Origin: Pseudomonas asiatica
GTDB taxonomy: Bacteria; Pseudomonadota; Gammaproteobacteria; Pseudomonadales; Pseudomonadaceae
Direction of reading: 5' to 3'
DNA: 64,000 nucleotides
NCBI RefSeq assembly: GCF_009932335.1
Contig: NZ_BLJF01000003.1
Span: forward strand, 558,001 to 622,000
The notes under the pieces are model-generated. The model saw only the letters and a program-made list of their open reading frames with translations, did no database searches and was not told where the DNA came from. Below, in pieces: positions 51,011 through 60,392 of the stretch. Position numbers and translations under genes: made by a program. Each line of letters opens with the position of its first letter. The stretch's first letter is position 1.

Positions 51011-52315
51011 CTAGCCCCGGCACCACTGCGAAGGGTCGGTAGGCCGGCCCTGCTGGCGGATGGCGAAGTACAAGCCGGCAGCGTCCTGGCCGCCGCTGTC
51101 GCCAACGGTGGAAATGGCCTCGCCGGCCTTGACGATATCACCGGCGCTCTTGAGCAGGCTCTGGTTATGGCCGTACAGGCTCAGGTAACCGTTGCCATGG
51201 TCGAGAATGACCAGAAGCCCGGCACCGCGCAACCAGTCGGCGAACACCACGCGCCCGCCGTGCACGGCACGTACCTGAGTGCCCGGGTTGGCGCTGATCA
51301 TCACCCCGTCCCACTTGGCACGGGCATCGCTGCCGCGGGCATCACCGAAACGTGCCAGCAATCGACCATTGACTGGCCAGGGAAGTTTTCCCCGTGCGGC
51401 AGAAAATGCGCCGCCGTAGTTCGCGCCGTCGCTGGAAACCAGCGGGCCCAGGGTGGTGCGGGCCTTTTTCGGTGGCTCCACCGGTTCGCGGGCCTGTTCG
51501 CGAGCGGCAGCGGCAGCGAGGGCTTCCTGCTGGCGGCGCTTTTCCGCTTCCTGCTGGGCCAGCAAGGCCTTCTTGCGCGCTTCTTCGGCCTCGCGGGCCT
51601 GGCGGGCGAGGGTTTCCTCGATGGTCTTGAGTACCTTGGACAGGTCGGCCTGATCCTGCTCGCGCGATTGCAGCTTCTGGTCGCGGTCCTTCATGTCGCT
51701 GTTGAGCTTGGCCAGCACCTGCTGGCGCTTGCCACGCTCGGTTTCCAGGGCCTGGCGGCGGCTGTCGAGGTCGGCGCGCTGGGCCAGCAGCTGTTGCTGC
51801 TGGGTAGCGATTTCCTGTTCGACGTTGGCCAGCTGGCGCAGGGTCTCGTTGAAGGTGCGCAGTTGCTCCAGGCGCGCCTTGCTCAGGTAGTCGTAGTAGG
51901 TGAGGGTGCGGGCAAACTTCTCGGGGTTCTGCTGGTTGAGCAGCAGCTTGAGGTATTCCTCGCGGCCGTTCTGGTAGGCCGAACGGGCCTGGATGGCGAT
52001 CAGTCGCTGTTGTTCAACGCGGGCGCTCTGGAGTTTTTTTTTCTCGGTATCAAGGCGCTCCAGCTCGCCCTCGGTCTTTTTTAGTTCTTGCTGCAGGGCC
52101 TCCACCTGCTTTTCGAGGTTGCCGATATCGGTCTCGGTGGCTTTGAGGTCCTTTTGCACACCGGCCTTTTCTTCCTGGAGCTTGCCCAGCGTCTTCTTGA
52201 GCTCGGCAATGTCCTGGCGGGTGGCGTCCAGTTGCTGCTGGGTCTGCGCACGCTCATCGGCAAAGGCCGGGCTGAGCAGGCAAGACAGGGCTAGGAGGAT
52301 CAGGGCGCGAAGCAT
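51011..52315 (-). CDS. envC: EnvC-type murein hydrolase activator
   Basis: 434 residues. Signal peptide (LRALILLALSCLLSPAFA), a long coiled coil (about residues 22-270, rich in Gln/Leu/Lys/Glu) and a C-terminal LytM domain (GVMISANPGTQVRAVHGGRV, VILDHGNGYLSLYGHNQSLL). The LytM metal ligands are not fully kept, fitting an activator of amidases rather than an enzyme. It works at the septum with FtsEX in studied members. ATG 52313-52315 gives the signal peptide; longer frames would run into the REP upstream. ctpA and yibQ follow. Confidence 0.93.
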   Translation of the reverse strand: MLRALILLALSCLLSPAFADERAQTQQQLDATRQDIAELKKTLGKLQEEKAGVQKDLKATETDIGNLEKQVEALQQELKKTEGELERLDTEKKKLQSARVEQQRLIAIQARSAYQNGREEYLKLLLNQQNPEKFARTLTYYDYLSKARLEQLRTFNETLRQLANVEQEIATQQQQLLAQRADLDSRRQALETERGKRQQVLAKLNSDMKDRDQKLQSREQDQADLSKVLKTIEETLARQAREAEEARKKALLAQQEAEKRRQQEALAAAAAREQAREPVEPPKKARTTLGPLVSSDGANYGGAFSAARGKLPWPVNGRLLARFGDARGSDARAKWDGVMISANPGTQVRAVHGGRVVFADWLRGAGLLVILDHGNGYLSLYGHNQSLLKSAGDIVKAGEAISTVGDSGGQDAAGLYFAIRQQGRPTDPSQWCRG

Positions 52316-52369
52316 GGGGTTTGGCGTACCAAGGATGGAGACTGGCCTAGTATGCCCGCGCGGGCGGGC

Positions 52370-52405
52370 AAAAAAAACGCCTCGCTGCGGGTGCAGAGGG
52401 GCGTT
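52370..52405 (-). terminator. Intrinsic terminator of gpmI (minus strand)
   Basis: On the minus strand: ACGCCCCTCTGC, loop ACCC, GCAGCGAGGCGT with two mismatches, then eight T. It lies between gpmI and envC and would separate them into two transcripts. Confidence 0.75.
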
Positions 52406-52427
52406 TGTCTGGAATTCATGTGTTATT

Positions 52428-52533
52428 GGGGCTGCTGTGCAGCCCATTCGCAGCACAAGGCTGCTCCTACAGGCATTGCATGAGCCCTTTGTAGGAGCAG
52501 CCTTGTGCTGCGAATGGGCCGCAAAGCGGCTCC
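52428..52533. repeat. REP pair, 'cgcagcacaaggctgctcctaca' variant
   Basis: Inverted copies between gpmI and envC with compensating changes in both arms: ttcgcagcacaaggctgctcctaca and tgtaggagcagccttgtgctgcgaa. It is a sub-variant of the 'cgacacaaggccgctcctaca' family in which the stem base pairs are kept. Confidence 0.85.
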
Positions 52534-52546
52534 CTTTGGCACCGAA

Positions 52547-54082
52547 TCAGGCATCGACCAGAATCGAGGTACCAGTCATTTCCACCGGCTTTTCCAGCTC
52601 CAGCAGCTTCAGCATGGTCGGCGCCACATCGGCCAGCACGCCGCCGTCACGCACCTTGACGTTGCGCTTGCCCACATAGATGAACGGTACCGGCTCGGTG
52701 GTATGCGCGGTGTGCGCCTGGCCGGTGCACTCGTCTTCCATTTGCTCGACGTTGCCATGGTCGGCGGTGATCAGCGCTTCGCCGCCGACCTTGTCCAGTG
52801 CTTCGACGATACGCCCGACGCAGCCATCCAAGGCCTCGACGGCCTTCACCGCAGCCTCGAACACGCCGGTATGGCCGACCATGTCGCCGTTGGCGTAGTT
52901 GACCACGATCACGTCATAACGCTGTTGCTCGATAGCCTCGACGATGCGGTCGGTAACTTCCGGTGCGCTCATTTCCGGCTGCAGGTCGTAGGTGGCGACC
53001 TTCGGCGACGGGATCAGAATGCGCTCTTCGCCTTCGAAAGGCTCTTCACGGCCGCCGGAGAAGAAGAAGGTGACATGGGCATACTTCTCGGTCTCGGCGA
53101 TGCGCAGCTGGGTCTTGCCGTTTTTCGCCAGGTACTCGCCCAGCACGTTGTTCAGGCTGGCCGGGGCGAAGGCGGCGGGGGCCGGGATTTTTGCCGAGTA
53201 CTGGGTCAGGCCGATGTAGGCGGCCAGTTTTGGCAGGCGGGCACGCGGAAATTCGTTGAAGTCGGCTTCGACGAACACGCGCGACAGTTCGCGGGCGCGG
53301 TCGGCGCGGAAGTTCATGAAGATCACCGCGTCGCCGTCTTCGACCTTGACTGCTTCACCAATGCGCGTGGCCTTGACGAACTCGTCGCTCTCGTCGCGGG
53401 CGTAGGCCGCTTCCAGGCCGGCCAAGGCGGTGTCGGCGGTGTATTCGGCAGCGCTGTCGACGATCAGGTTGTAGGCGGCGCTGACACGGTCCCAGCGGTT
53501 GTCACGGTCCATGGCGTAGTAGCGGCCGATCAGGCTGGCGATGCGGCCCTTGCCCAGCTTGGCGAAGGTGGCGTCGAGCAGTTCGATGGACGACTGCGCG
53601 CTGCGTGGTGGCGTGTCGCGGCCATCGAGGAAGGCGTGCAGGTAGATCTTCTGCGCGCCGCGCTGCGCGGCCAGTTCGGCCATGGCTACCAGGTGGTCCT
53701 GGTGGCTGTGTACGCCGCCATCGGACAGCAGGCCGAGAATGTGCACAGCCTTGCCGGCACTGGCTGCCTTGTCCACGGCGCCGGTCAGTACCGGGTTCTC
53801 GAAGAACTCGCCGTCGCGGATGGCTTTGGTCACCCGGGTGAAATCCTGATACACCACGCGGCCGGCACCGAGGTTCATGTGACCGACTTCGGAGTTGCCC
53901 ATCTGCCCGTCCGGCAGGCCGACATCCATGCCTGAGCCGGAAATGAGGCCATGCGGCTGGCTGGCGCGCAGGCGGTCATAGACCGGTGTGTTGGCGGCAT
54001 AGATGGCGTTGTATTCGGGGCTTTCGCTGTGGCCGAAGCCATCCAGGATGATCAGGACCAGGGGTTTGGGCGTACTCGTCAT
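52547..54082 (-). CDS. gpmI: 2,3-bisphosphoglycerate-independent phosphoglycerate mutase
   Basis: 511 residues, Mn-dependent, interconverting 2- and 3-phosphoglycerate in glycolysis. Metal site 1 starts VLIILDGFG. The phosphorylated Ser is in [54 protein letters not shown] and [11 protein letters not shown] complete the pattern. ATG 54080-54082 is chosen; an in-frame TTG one codon upstream is possible. It is transcribed away from the rhodanese-grxC-secB unit. Confidence 0.97.
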   Translation of the reverse strand: MTSTPKPLVLIILDGFGHSESPEYNAIYAANTPVYDRLRASQPHGLISGSGMDVGLPDGQMGNSEVGHMNLGAGRVVYQDFTRVTKAIRDGEFFENPVLTGAVDKAASAGKAVHILGLLSDGGVHSHQDHLVAMAELAAQRGAQKIYLHAFLDGRDTPPRSAQSSIELLDATFAKLGKGRIASLIGRYYAMDRDNRWDRVSAAYNLIVDSAAEYTADTALAGLEAAYARDESDEFVKATRIGEAVKVEDGDAVIFMNFRADRARELSRVFVEADFNEFPRARLPKLAAYIGLTQYSAKIPAPAAFAPASLNNVLGEYLAKNGKTQLRIAETEKYAHVTFFFSGGREEPFEGEERILIPSPKVATYDLQPEMSAPEVTDRIVEAIEQQRYDVIVVNYANGDMVGHTGVFEAAVKAVEALDGCVGRIVEALDKVGGEALITADHGNVEQMEDECTGQAHTAHTTEPVPFIYVGKRNVKVRDGGVLADVAPTMLKLLELEKPVEMTGTSILVDA

Positions 54083-54227
54083 CAATCAAACTCACGGTTG
54101 TTCAAAGATGATAAAGACACGCATTTTAGGGCAAATGCGCCACCGGCGGCGAATATTCGTCCTGTTCCCTGACCAGCGTGGCCAATGTGGCAACATGAAG
54201 GTACCTTTCCGGCCGGCCCGTCGGGCT

Positions 54228-54255
54228 TTGGTGGCAATAAGGGCCTGTGTATACT
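54228..54255 (+). promoter_or_regulatory. Probable sigma70 promoter for the rhodanese-grxC-secB unit
   Basis: TTGGTG (54228-54233), 16-base spacer, TATACT (54250-54255), about 34 bases before the rhodanese start. Consensus match only. Confidence 0.5.
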
Positions 54256-54288
54256 GGCCGGCATTTTCAATCGCGTGGAACACCCCAG

Positions 54289-54702
54289 ATGGTTGCTAAC
54301 CTGATTCAATTTGCGACAAACCACTACATCCTGGTGGCGATCTTCGTTGTTTTGCTGGTCGCGCTGCTGGTCAACGAAATCCGTCGCGGCGGCCAGAGCC
54401 TGAGCAACGGCCAGCTGACTGCCCTGGTCAATGCCGAGAAAGCCCTGGTCATCGACATTCGCCCGACCAAGGAATACTCCGCCGGTCACATCGTCGGTGC
54501 GGTGAACATCCCGCAGGACAAGCTGGTCAACCGCATGAGCGAGCTGGACAAGCACAAAGAGAAGACCCTGATCGTCGTCGACTCGATGGGCCAGCAGTCC
54601 GGCACCATCTGCCGCGAGCTGCTCAAGGCTGGTTACAACGCCGCCAAACTGAGCGGTGGCGTTTCCAGCTGGAAAGCCGATAACCTGCCCCTGGTGAAGT
54701 GA
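54289..54702 (+). CDS. Membrane-anchored rhodanese-like protein (catalytic Cys absent)
   Basis: 137 residues. An N-terminal membrane segment (YILVAIFVVLLVALLVNEI, residues 13-31) is followed by a rhodanese fold: VIDIRPTKEYSAGHIVGAVN, VVDSMGQQSGTICRELLKAG and LSGGVSSWKADNLP. The active-site loop that normally reads CxxGxRS is DSMGQQS here, so the catalytic Cys is Asp98/Ser99; ordinary sulfurtransfer looks unlikely. E. coli yibN occupies the same place before grxC and secB. The grxC start is one base after the stop, so coupling is likely. Confidence 0.88.
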   Translation: MVANLIQFATNHYILVAIFVVLLVALLVNEIRRGGQSLSNGQLTALVNAEKALVIDIRPTKEYSAGHIVGAVNIPQDKLVNRMSELDKHKEKTLIVVDSMGQQSGTICRELLKAGYNAAKLSGGVSSWKADNLPLVK

Positions 54703-54703
54703 T

Positions 54704-54958
54704 ATGAAGCCCGTCATCGTCTATTCCAGCGACTACTGCCCCTACTGCATGCGCGCCAAGTACCTGCTCGAGAGCAAGGGCGTGGCCTTCGAGGAAATCA
54801 AGGTCGACGGCAAGCCACAGGTTCGTGCCGAGATGAGCCAGAAGGCCGGCCGTACATCTGTGCCGCAGATCTGGATCGGCAGCACCCACGTCGGTGGATG
54901 CGATGACCTTTATGCCCTGGAGCGCGCCGGCAAGCTCGACGCGCTGCTGGCGGCCTGA
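54704..54958 (+). CDS. grxC: Glutaredoxin 3
   Basis: 84 residues. Dithiol active site CPYC (Cys12, Cys15), the TSVPQIWIG cis-Pro loop and the glutathione-binding GGCDDLYALE. It reduces disulfides and glutathionylated proteins with glutathione. ATG 54704 is one base past the rhodanese stop; secB follows after 39 bases. Confidence 0.96.
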   Translation: MKPVIVYSSDYCPYCMRAKYLLESKGVAFEEIKVDGKPQVRAEMSQKAGRTSVPQIWIGSTHVGGCDDLYALERAGKLDALLAA

Positions 54959-54997
54959 TTTGCACTGCATTCAAAAACATTAGGATAAGGATCTGCC

Positions 54998-55483
54998 ATG
55001 ACTGACCAACAGACCAACGGCGCTGCTGCAGAAGACAACAGCCCTCAGTTCTCCATGCAGCGCATCTATGTGCGCGACCTGTCGTTCGAAGCCCCGAAAA
55101 GCCCGCAGATCTTCCGCCAGACCTGGGAGCCGAGCGTTGCCCTGGACCTGAACACCAAGCAGAAAGCCCTGGAAGGCGACTTCCACGAGGTGGTGCTGAC
55201 CCTGTCGGTTACCGTCAAGAACGGTGACGAAGTGGCCTTCATCGCTGAAGTGCAGCAGGCCGGTATCTTCCTGATCAAGAACCTGGACGCGGCTTCGATG
55301 AGCCACACTCTGGGTGCGTTCTGCCCGAACATCCTGTTCCCGTACGCCCGCGAGACCCTGGACAGCCTGGTGACCCGCGGTTCGTTCCCGGCCCTGATGC
55401 TGTCGCCGGTCAACTTCGACGCCCTGTACGCGCAAGAAATGCAGCGCATGCAGGAAGCCGGCGAAGCGCCGACTGTGCAGTAA
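54998..55483 (+). CDS. secB: Protein-export chaperone SecB
   Basis: 161 residues. Tetrameric cytosolic chaperone that keeps preproteins unfolded and hands them to SecA. Typical stretches are [49 protein letters not shown] and [23 protein letters not shown] 54998 has AAGGAT upstream. It is the last gene of the unit before a strong terminator. Confidence 0.97.
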   Translation: MTDQQTNGAAAEDNSPQFSMQRIYVRDLSFEAPKSPQIFRQTWEPSVALDLNTKQKALEGDFHEVVLTLSVTVKNGDEVAFIAEVQQAGIFLIKNLDAASMSHTLGAFCPNILFPYARETLDSLVTRGSFPALMLSPVNFDALYAQEMQRMQEAGEAPTVQ

Positions 55484-55495
55484 TAGCTGCGTTTG

Positions 55496-55523
55496 AAAAA
55501 GGGCGACTTCGGTCGCCTTTTTT
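55496..55523 (+). terminator. Intrinsic terminator of secB
   Basis: A5, GGCGAC-TTCG-GTCGCC tetraloop hairpin, T6, about 13 bases after the stop. Confidence 0.92.
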
Positions 55524-55535
55524 GTTGGCCTGTTC

Positions 55536-55627
55536 CGGCCCTATCGCCGGCAAGCCAGCTCCCACAGGTACTGCACAGGTTTCAAGGGCGGTGCGGTCCC
55601 TGCGGGAGCTGCCTTGCCGGCGATAGA
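55536..55627. repeat. REP pair, 'atcgccggcaagccagctcccaca' family
   Basis: Inverted copies between convergent secB and trmL: ctatcgccggcaagccagctcccacag and ctgcgggagctgccttgccggcgatag, the second with two changes. Confidence 0.85.
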
Positions 55628-55645
55628 GTCAGTGCAGGCAGCGCA

Positions 55646-56107
55646 TCAACTGCCGGCAAACCCATTCTGCCGCCACGCCTCATACACCGTCACAGCCACG
55701 GTATTGGACAGATTCAGGCTGCGGCACCCGGGCCGCATGGGCAGGCGCAGGCGTTGTTCGGCCGGCAGGCTGTCCAGTACTTCGGCCGGCAGGCCGCGGC
55801 TTTCTGGCCCGAACAGGAAGGCATCACCCGGCTGGTAAGCCACTTCGTGGAACGGGTGCGAGCCCTTGGTGGTGAAGGCGAACAGCCGTGGGTTGCCCAG
55901 GCTTTCCAGGCATCCGGCCAGGCTTTCGTGGCGCTTGAGCGTGGCATACTCGTGGTAATCCAGCCCCGCGCGCCGCAGGCGCTTGTCGTCCAGCTCGAAG
56001 CTGATGGGCTCGATCAGGTGCAGGTCGCAGCCGCTGTTGGCGCAGAGGCGAATGATGTTGCCGGTATTCGGCGGAATTTCTGGTTGAAAAAGGATGACGT
56101 GAAACAT
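55646..56107 (-). CDS. trmL: tRNA (cytidine(34)-2'-O)-methyltransferase TrmL
   Basis: 153 residues, SPOUT-fold enzyme methylating the wobble ribose of certain Leu tRNAs. Family pattern: FHVILFQPEIPPNTGNIIRL, FLFGPESRGLP and the C-terminal knot RPGCRSLNLSNTVAVTVYEA. The ATG at 56105-56107 overlaps the ATG of the divergent gene within a single CATG. Confidence 0.95.
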   Translation of the reverse strand: MFHVILFQPEIPPNTGNIIRLCANSGCDLHLIEPISFELDDKRLRRAGLDYHEYATLKRHESLAGCLESLGNPRLFAFTTKGSHPFHEVAYQPGDAFLFGPESRGLPAEVLDSLPAEQRLRLPMRPGCRSLNLSNTVAVTVYEAWRQNGFAGS

Positions 56108-56543
56108 GCACGGCTCCAAGCGTGAAGATGACGGGCATTCTACCCCCGAACCGGACGTGCGTTCGAAGGCGTTCCCGCGGGTGATGCTGTCGCTGGCGAT
56201 CGTCGGCTTGATGGTAGGGCTGATGATCGGCCGCCTGACTACACCCGACGAGCGCGAGTTGCAGCAGGTGGAGGTGGTGCAGGATGGCCTGGAGCTGTGG
56301 TTCAACGAAGAGCCTCAGCTGCATGGCGAGAATGTGGACGGTACGGTAGCACTGTTGTTCCAGGCCCAAGGCAAGGCCCGGCAAGGGCAACTGAGCCTGC
56401 AGGGCAAGCCTGTGAGTTGGCGGGTGCAGAATAGCAAGGAAGGGCTGTTGCTGACGGTGGTGGCTGCGCGCCCCCTGCACGGCGAGTGGGCCGGTGCAGA
56501 GGACGCTGGGCGCTGGCGGTTGCAGGTGAAACTGCACGAATAA
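56106..56543 (+). CDS. Hypothetical single-pass membrane protein
   Basis: 145 residues. A charged N-terminus (HGSKREDDGHSTPEPDVRSK), one membrane segment near 26-45 (VMLSLAIVGLMVGLMIGRL), then a mostly beta soluble domain, probably periplasmic (VEVVQDGLELWFNEEPQLHG, GQLSLQGKPVSWRV, GLLLTVVAARPLHGEW, RWRLQVKLHE). I do not recognise a named family. AAAGGAT precedes ATG 56106. The start codon overlaps that of trmL on the other strand; codon use is like core genes, so I take it as real. Confidence 0.75.
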   Translation: MHGSKREDDGHSTPEPDVRSKAFPRVMLSLAIVGLMVGLMIGRLTTPDERELQQVEVVQDGLELWFNEEPQLHGENVDGTVALLFQAQGKARQGQLSLQGKPVSWRVQNSKEGLLLTVVAARPLHGEWAGAEDAGRWRLQVKLHE

Positions 56544-56716
56544 AAGAGGGGATATCCCGGCCTGCCTGTACCAGGGTCCCCGAAAGGGGTACTGCGTATA
56601 AAGGGGGGATGGCCCGGCCTGCCTGTACCGAGGTCCCCAAAACTGGCGATGTTGCGAATAAAAGAGGGGTTCACCCGGCCTGCCTGTACCAGGGCCCCCG
56701 AAACTGGATATGTATT
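56541..56716 (+). repeat. Three-copy tandem repeat, unit about 57-61 bases
   Basis: Copies begin near 56541, 56599 and 56659 with TAAA(A)G(A)GGGG. Each contains the identical 17-base core CCCGGCCTGCCTGTACC (56556, 56613, 56674), followed by a purine-rich block and GGTCCCC- or GGCCCCC-type sequence. CCTGTACCAGG in copies 1 and 3 is an imperfect palindrome. The copies abut with no unique spacers. It lies between the 56106 gene and a REP pair; 56717-56856 shows nothing recognisable. Confidence 0.85.
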
Positions 56717-56856
56717 GTTTATTGCAGGGGGCGTGCCAGTTTTGAAAAGCCCGTGAATCTGGGCTTTCAGGGTGAATTGGCCGTTTTTTGAGGGGATTTG
56801 TGCCTTAGTGAGGTGCATCGGGCACAGGATCGGTGCATCGAAGGGCTGAAATGTTT

Positions 56857-56959
56857 GGGGCCGCTTTGCGGCCCATCGCGACACAAGGCCGCTCCTACAG
56901 GGGATCGCATTCTCCTGTAGGAGCGGCCTTGTGTCGCGATGGGCTGCGCAGCAGCCCCA
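56857..56959. repeat. REP pair, 'cgcgacacaaggccgctcctaca' family
   Basis: Nearly perfect inverted copies 25 bases before the ntrC stop: ggggccgctttgcggcccatcgcgacaca... and ...tgtgtcgcgatgggctgcgcagcagcccc. Confidence 0.85.
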
Positions 56960-56983
56960 GAGAACTATGGGTTTACCTGGAAC

Positions 56984-58416
<1,433 letters not shown>

Positions 58417-58420
<4 letters not shown>

Positions 58421-59502
58421 GAGGCGGTGGCTCCTTGTTCCAGGGGCAGGTAGATCGAGAATGCGGTGTGGCCTGCATGGCTTTCACACTCGATCAGGCC
58501 CTGGTGCTGGCTGATGATGTTCTGGGTAATGGCCAGGCCCAGCCCGGTACCGTCCGGGCGACCGCTGACCATGGGATAGAAAAGGGTGTCCTGCAGTTCC
58601 GGCGGGATGCCCGGGCCGTTGTCGATGATCTCCACCCTCGCCACAAGGCGATGGCGCACATGGCCGATGGTGAACTGGCGCAGGGCACGGCTGCGCAGGG
58701 TGATGCGGCCCAGGCGCAGTTCGTTCTGCGAACTGATCGCCTGCATGGCATTGCGCACGATGTTGAGCACGGCCTGGATCATCTGCTCGCGGTCGACCAA
58801 TACGTCAGGCAGGCTGGGGTCATAATCGCGCACCAAAGTGATGCAACCCTGGCTTTCGGCCTCGACCAGGCTGCAGACCCGCTCAAGCACTTCGTGGATG
58901 TTGGTCATGGCCAGCGACGGCAGCTTGTTCGAGCCGAGCATGCGGTCGACCAGGTTACGCAGGCGATCGGCTTCCTCGATGATCACGTTGGTGTAGTCGC
59001 GCAGGCCTTCTTCAGGCAGCTCGCGAGCCAGCAGCTGAGCTGCGCCGCGAATGCCGCCGAGGGGGTTCTTGATTTCATGGGCCAGGCCGCGTACCAGCAT
59101 CTTTGTGGTTTCCTGCTTGCTCAGCTGGGCCTCTTCCTTGGTGATGCGCAGCAGCCGGTCGCGCGGGTGCACCTCGAGCAGCAGCAGGGTCTGGCCCTGG
59201 TGCAGGATCGGCGTAACCGCGTAGTCGACGGTGATGGTCTGCCCGGTCAGCGAGGTGAGCTGCGCTTCGCGCTTGGTGAACGGATGCGCCTGCTCGACCG
59301 CCTGGCGCAGCGAGCTGAGCGCTTCGGTCGACTCGGTGAACAGCTCGCTGATGAACTGCCCATGGCTGCGCTGGCCACTCACTGCCAGAAGCATTTCCGC
59401 GGCCGGGTTCATGTACTCCAGGCGCAGCTCGGCGTTGAGCAGCAGCGTGGCGGTGGTCAGGTTGTCCAGAAGTAGACGGTGCTGGGCATCGCTGATGGTC
59501 AT
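58417..59502 (-). CDS. ntrB: Nitrogen regulation sensor histidine kinase NtrB (GlnL)
   Basis: 361 residues. An N-terminal PAS domain (TATLLLNAELRLEYMNPAAE) is followed by HisKA with phospho-His in GLAHEIKNPLGGIRGAAQLL and a GHKL ATPase (AVLNIVRNAMQAI, IIDNGPGIPPELQ, GRPDGTGLGLAI). There are no membrane segments, as expected for the PII-controlled cytosolic NtrB. ATG 59500-59502 is the family start. It is upstream of ntrC. Confidence 0.97.
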
Positions 59503-59741
59503 AGGGCGTCGTCGACCTCTTTTGGCGCGTGTCGGGCATGGGCGCGGCCATGGTCGGGCGCGCGGTGGATCCGCTGATTCCAGTCTTTGGGCAAAAAATG
59601 CAAGAACCAAACCAAGGCTCCGAAAAGAAGCGGAATTTGCCGATAAAGCCCTGGAAACGGGAAAATTCGCACCAGAATGAACTGATTAAACGGTTCATGT
59701 GATCGCTTTTGGGGTGCATTCGGGGGCGTTAGTCCACAGCG

Positions 59742-59758
59742 CGCACCAATATGGAGCA
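59742..59758. promoter_or_regulatory. Candidate NtrC-binding site upstream of ntrB
   Basis: CGCACCAATATGGAGCA matches 12 of the 14 fixed positions of the TGCACCA-N3-TGGTGCA consensus. It lies about 240 bases before ntrB, in the otherwise featureless AT-richer gap 59503-59774, just past the 3' end of the cupin gene. I found no convincing sigma54 promoter next to it. Confidence 0.5.
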
Positions 59759-59774
59759 TAGGTGGTTTCAGGGT

Positions 59775-60218
59775 TTATCGCACAGTTGGCGGGCATTCGG
59801 CTTCTGGCGTTGAAAACGCAAGGTCTTCATTGCTTGCGTGGAACACCATGACAGTGGCGGGCTGCCCAGTGGTGTGCCCGCGGTGCACTTCCCCTTGAAG
59901 TTCGGCCAGCGTCTGGCCTGCAACCAGGCTTGTCCGCTTGCCGTCGCGGGTTTCCACCTCGAGTCGTCCCTCGGTCAGATAGCCTAGATTGAGCGCCTGG
60001 TGACAGTGCCAGCCAAGGGTGGTGTGGGCGGGAATGCTGACTTTCACAAGCGACAGCACTGGTCGTCCTTCGGGGTAATCGAGATAGGGAGTACCGTCCC
60101 AACTGCCGGTGGCGCGGTGAAGCACCTGTGACGTTGCCTGGCCTGGCGCGGTGCCATTGCTGGCGCAGCCGGTGAGGAGGGCGGATACGGTAATCATTGC
60201 AGGTAGAAGTTTGCGCAT
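59775..60218 (-). CDS. Cupin-domain lipoprotein
   Basis: 147 residues. Signal peptide with lipobox LLTGC (Cys18): RKLLPAMITVSALLTGC. A single cupin barrel follows: HTTLGWHCHQALNLGYLTEG, RLEVETRDGKRTSLVAGQTL and VHRGHTTGQPATVMVFHAS, with His residues in cupin metal positions. The product should be a small periplasmic lipoprotein; its ligand is unknown. It sits between glnA and ntrB in the same direction. Confidence 0.85.
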   Translation of the reverse strand: MRKLLPAMITVSALLTGCASNGTAPGQATSQVLHRATGSWDGTPYLDYPEGRPVLSLVKVSIPAHTTLGWHCHQALNLGYLTEGRLEVETRDGKRTSLVAGQTLAELQGEVHRGHTTGQPATVMVFHASNEDLAFSTPEAECPPTVR

Positions 60219-60333
60219 GGCGTGATGTCCTTTGACTGAAGGGACGCCTACCCTGCGTGCTGAGGGGGGCGGCGAAATGTCAGCGGCATCTGCCGGTTCT
60301 GTATGAAATCGAGGACGCAGCCACGGAAACGAA

Positions 60334-60358
60334 AACGGCCTCCCGAAGGAGGCCGTTC
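60334..60358 (-). terminator. Intrinsic terminator of glnA (minus strand)
   Basis: CGGCCTCC / GGAGGCCG hairpin with a tetraloop, followed on the minus strand by TTTTCGTTT, about 35 bases after the glnA stop. Confidence 0.8.
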
Positions 60359-60392
60359 GTGATCATGTCATCGGCGCGAGGCGCCGATCAGA

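Noticed and set aside
56541..56716. Possible CRISPR array
   Set aside because: Only three units, which abut directly with no unique spacers between short repeats, and no cas genes nearby; it is a plain tandem repeat.
56486..56791. 101-codon open frame across the tandem repeats
   Set aside because: It exists only because the repeat unit lacks stops in that frame, overlaps the preceding gene, and has no ribosome site.
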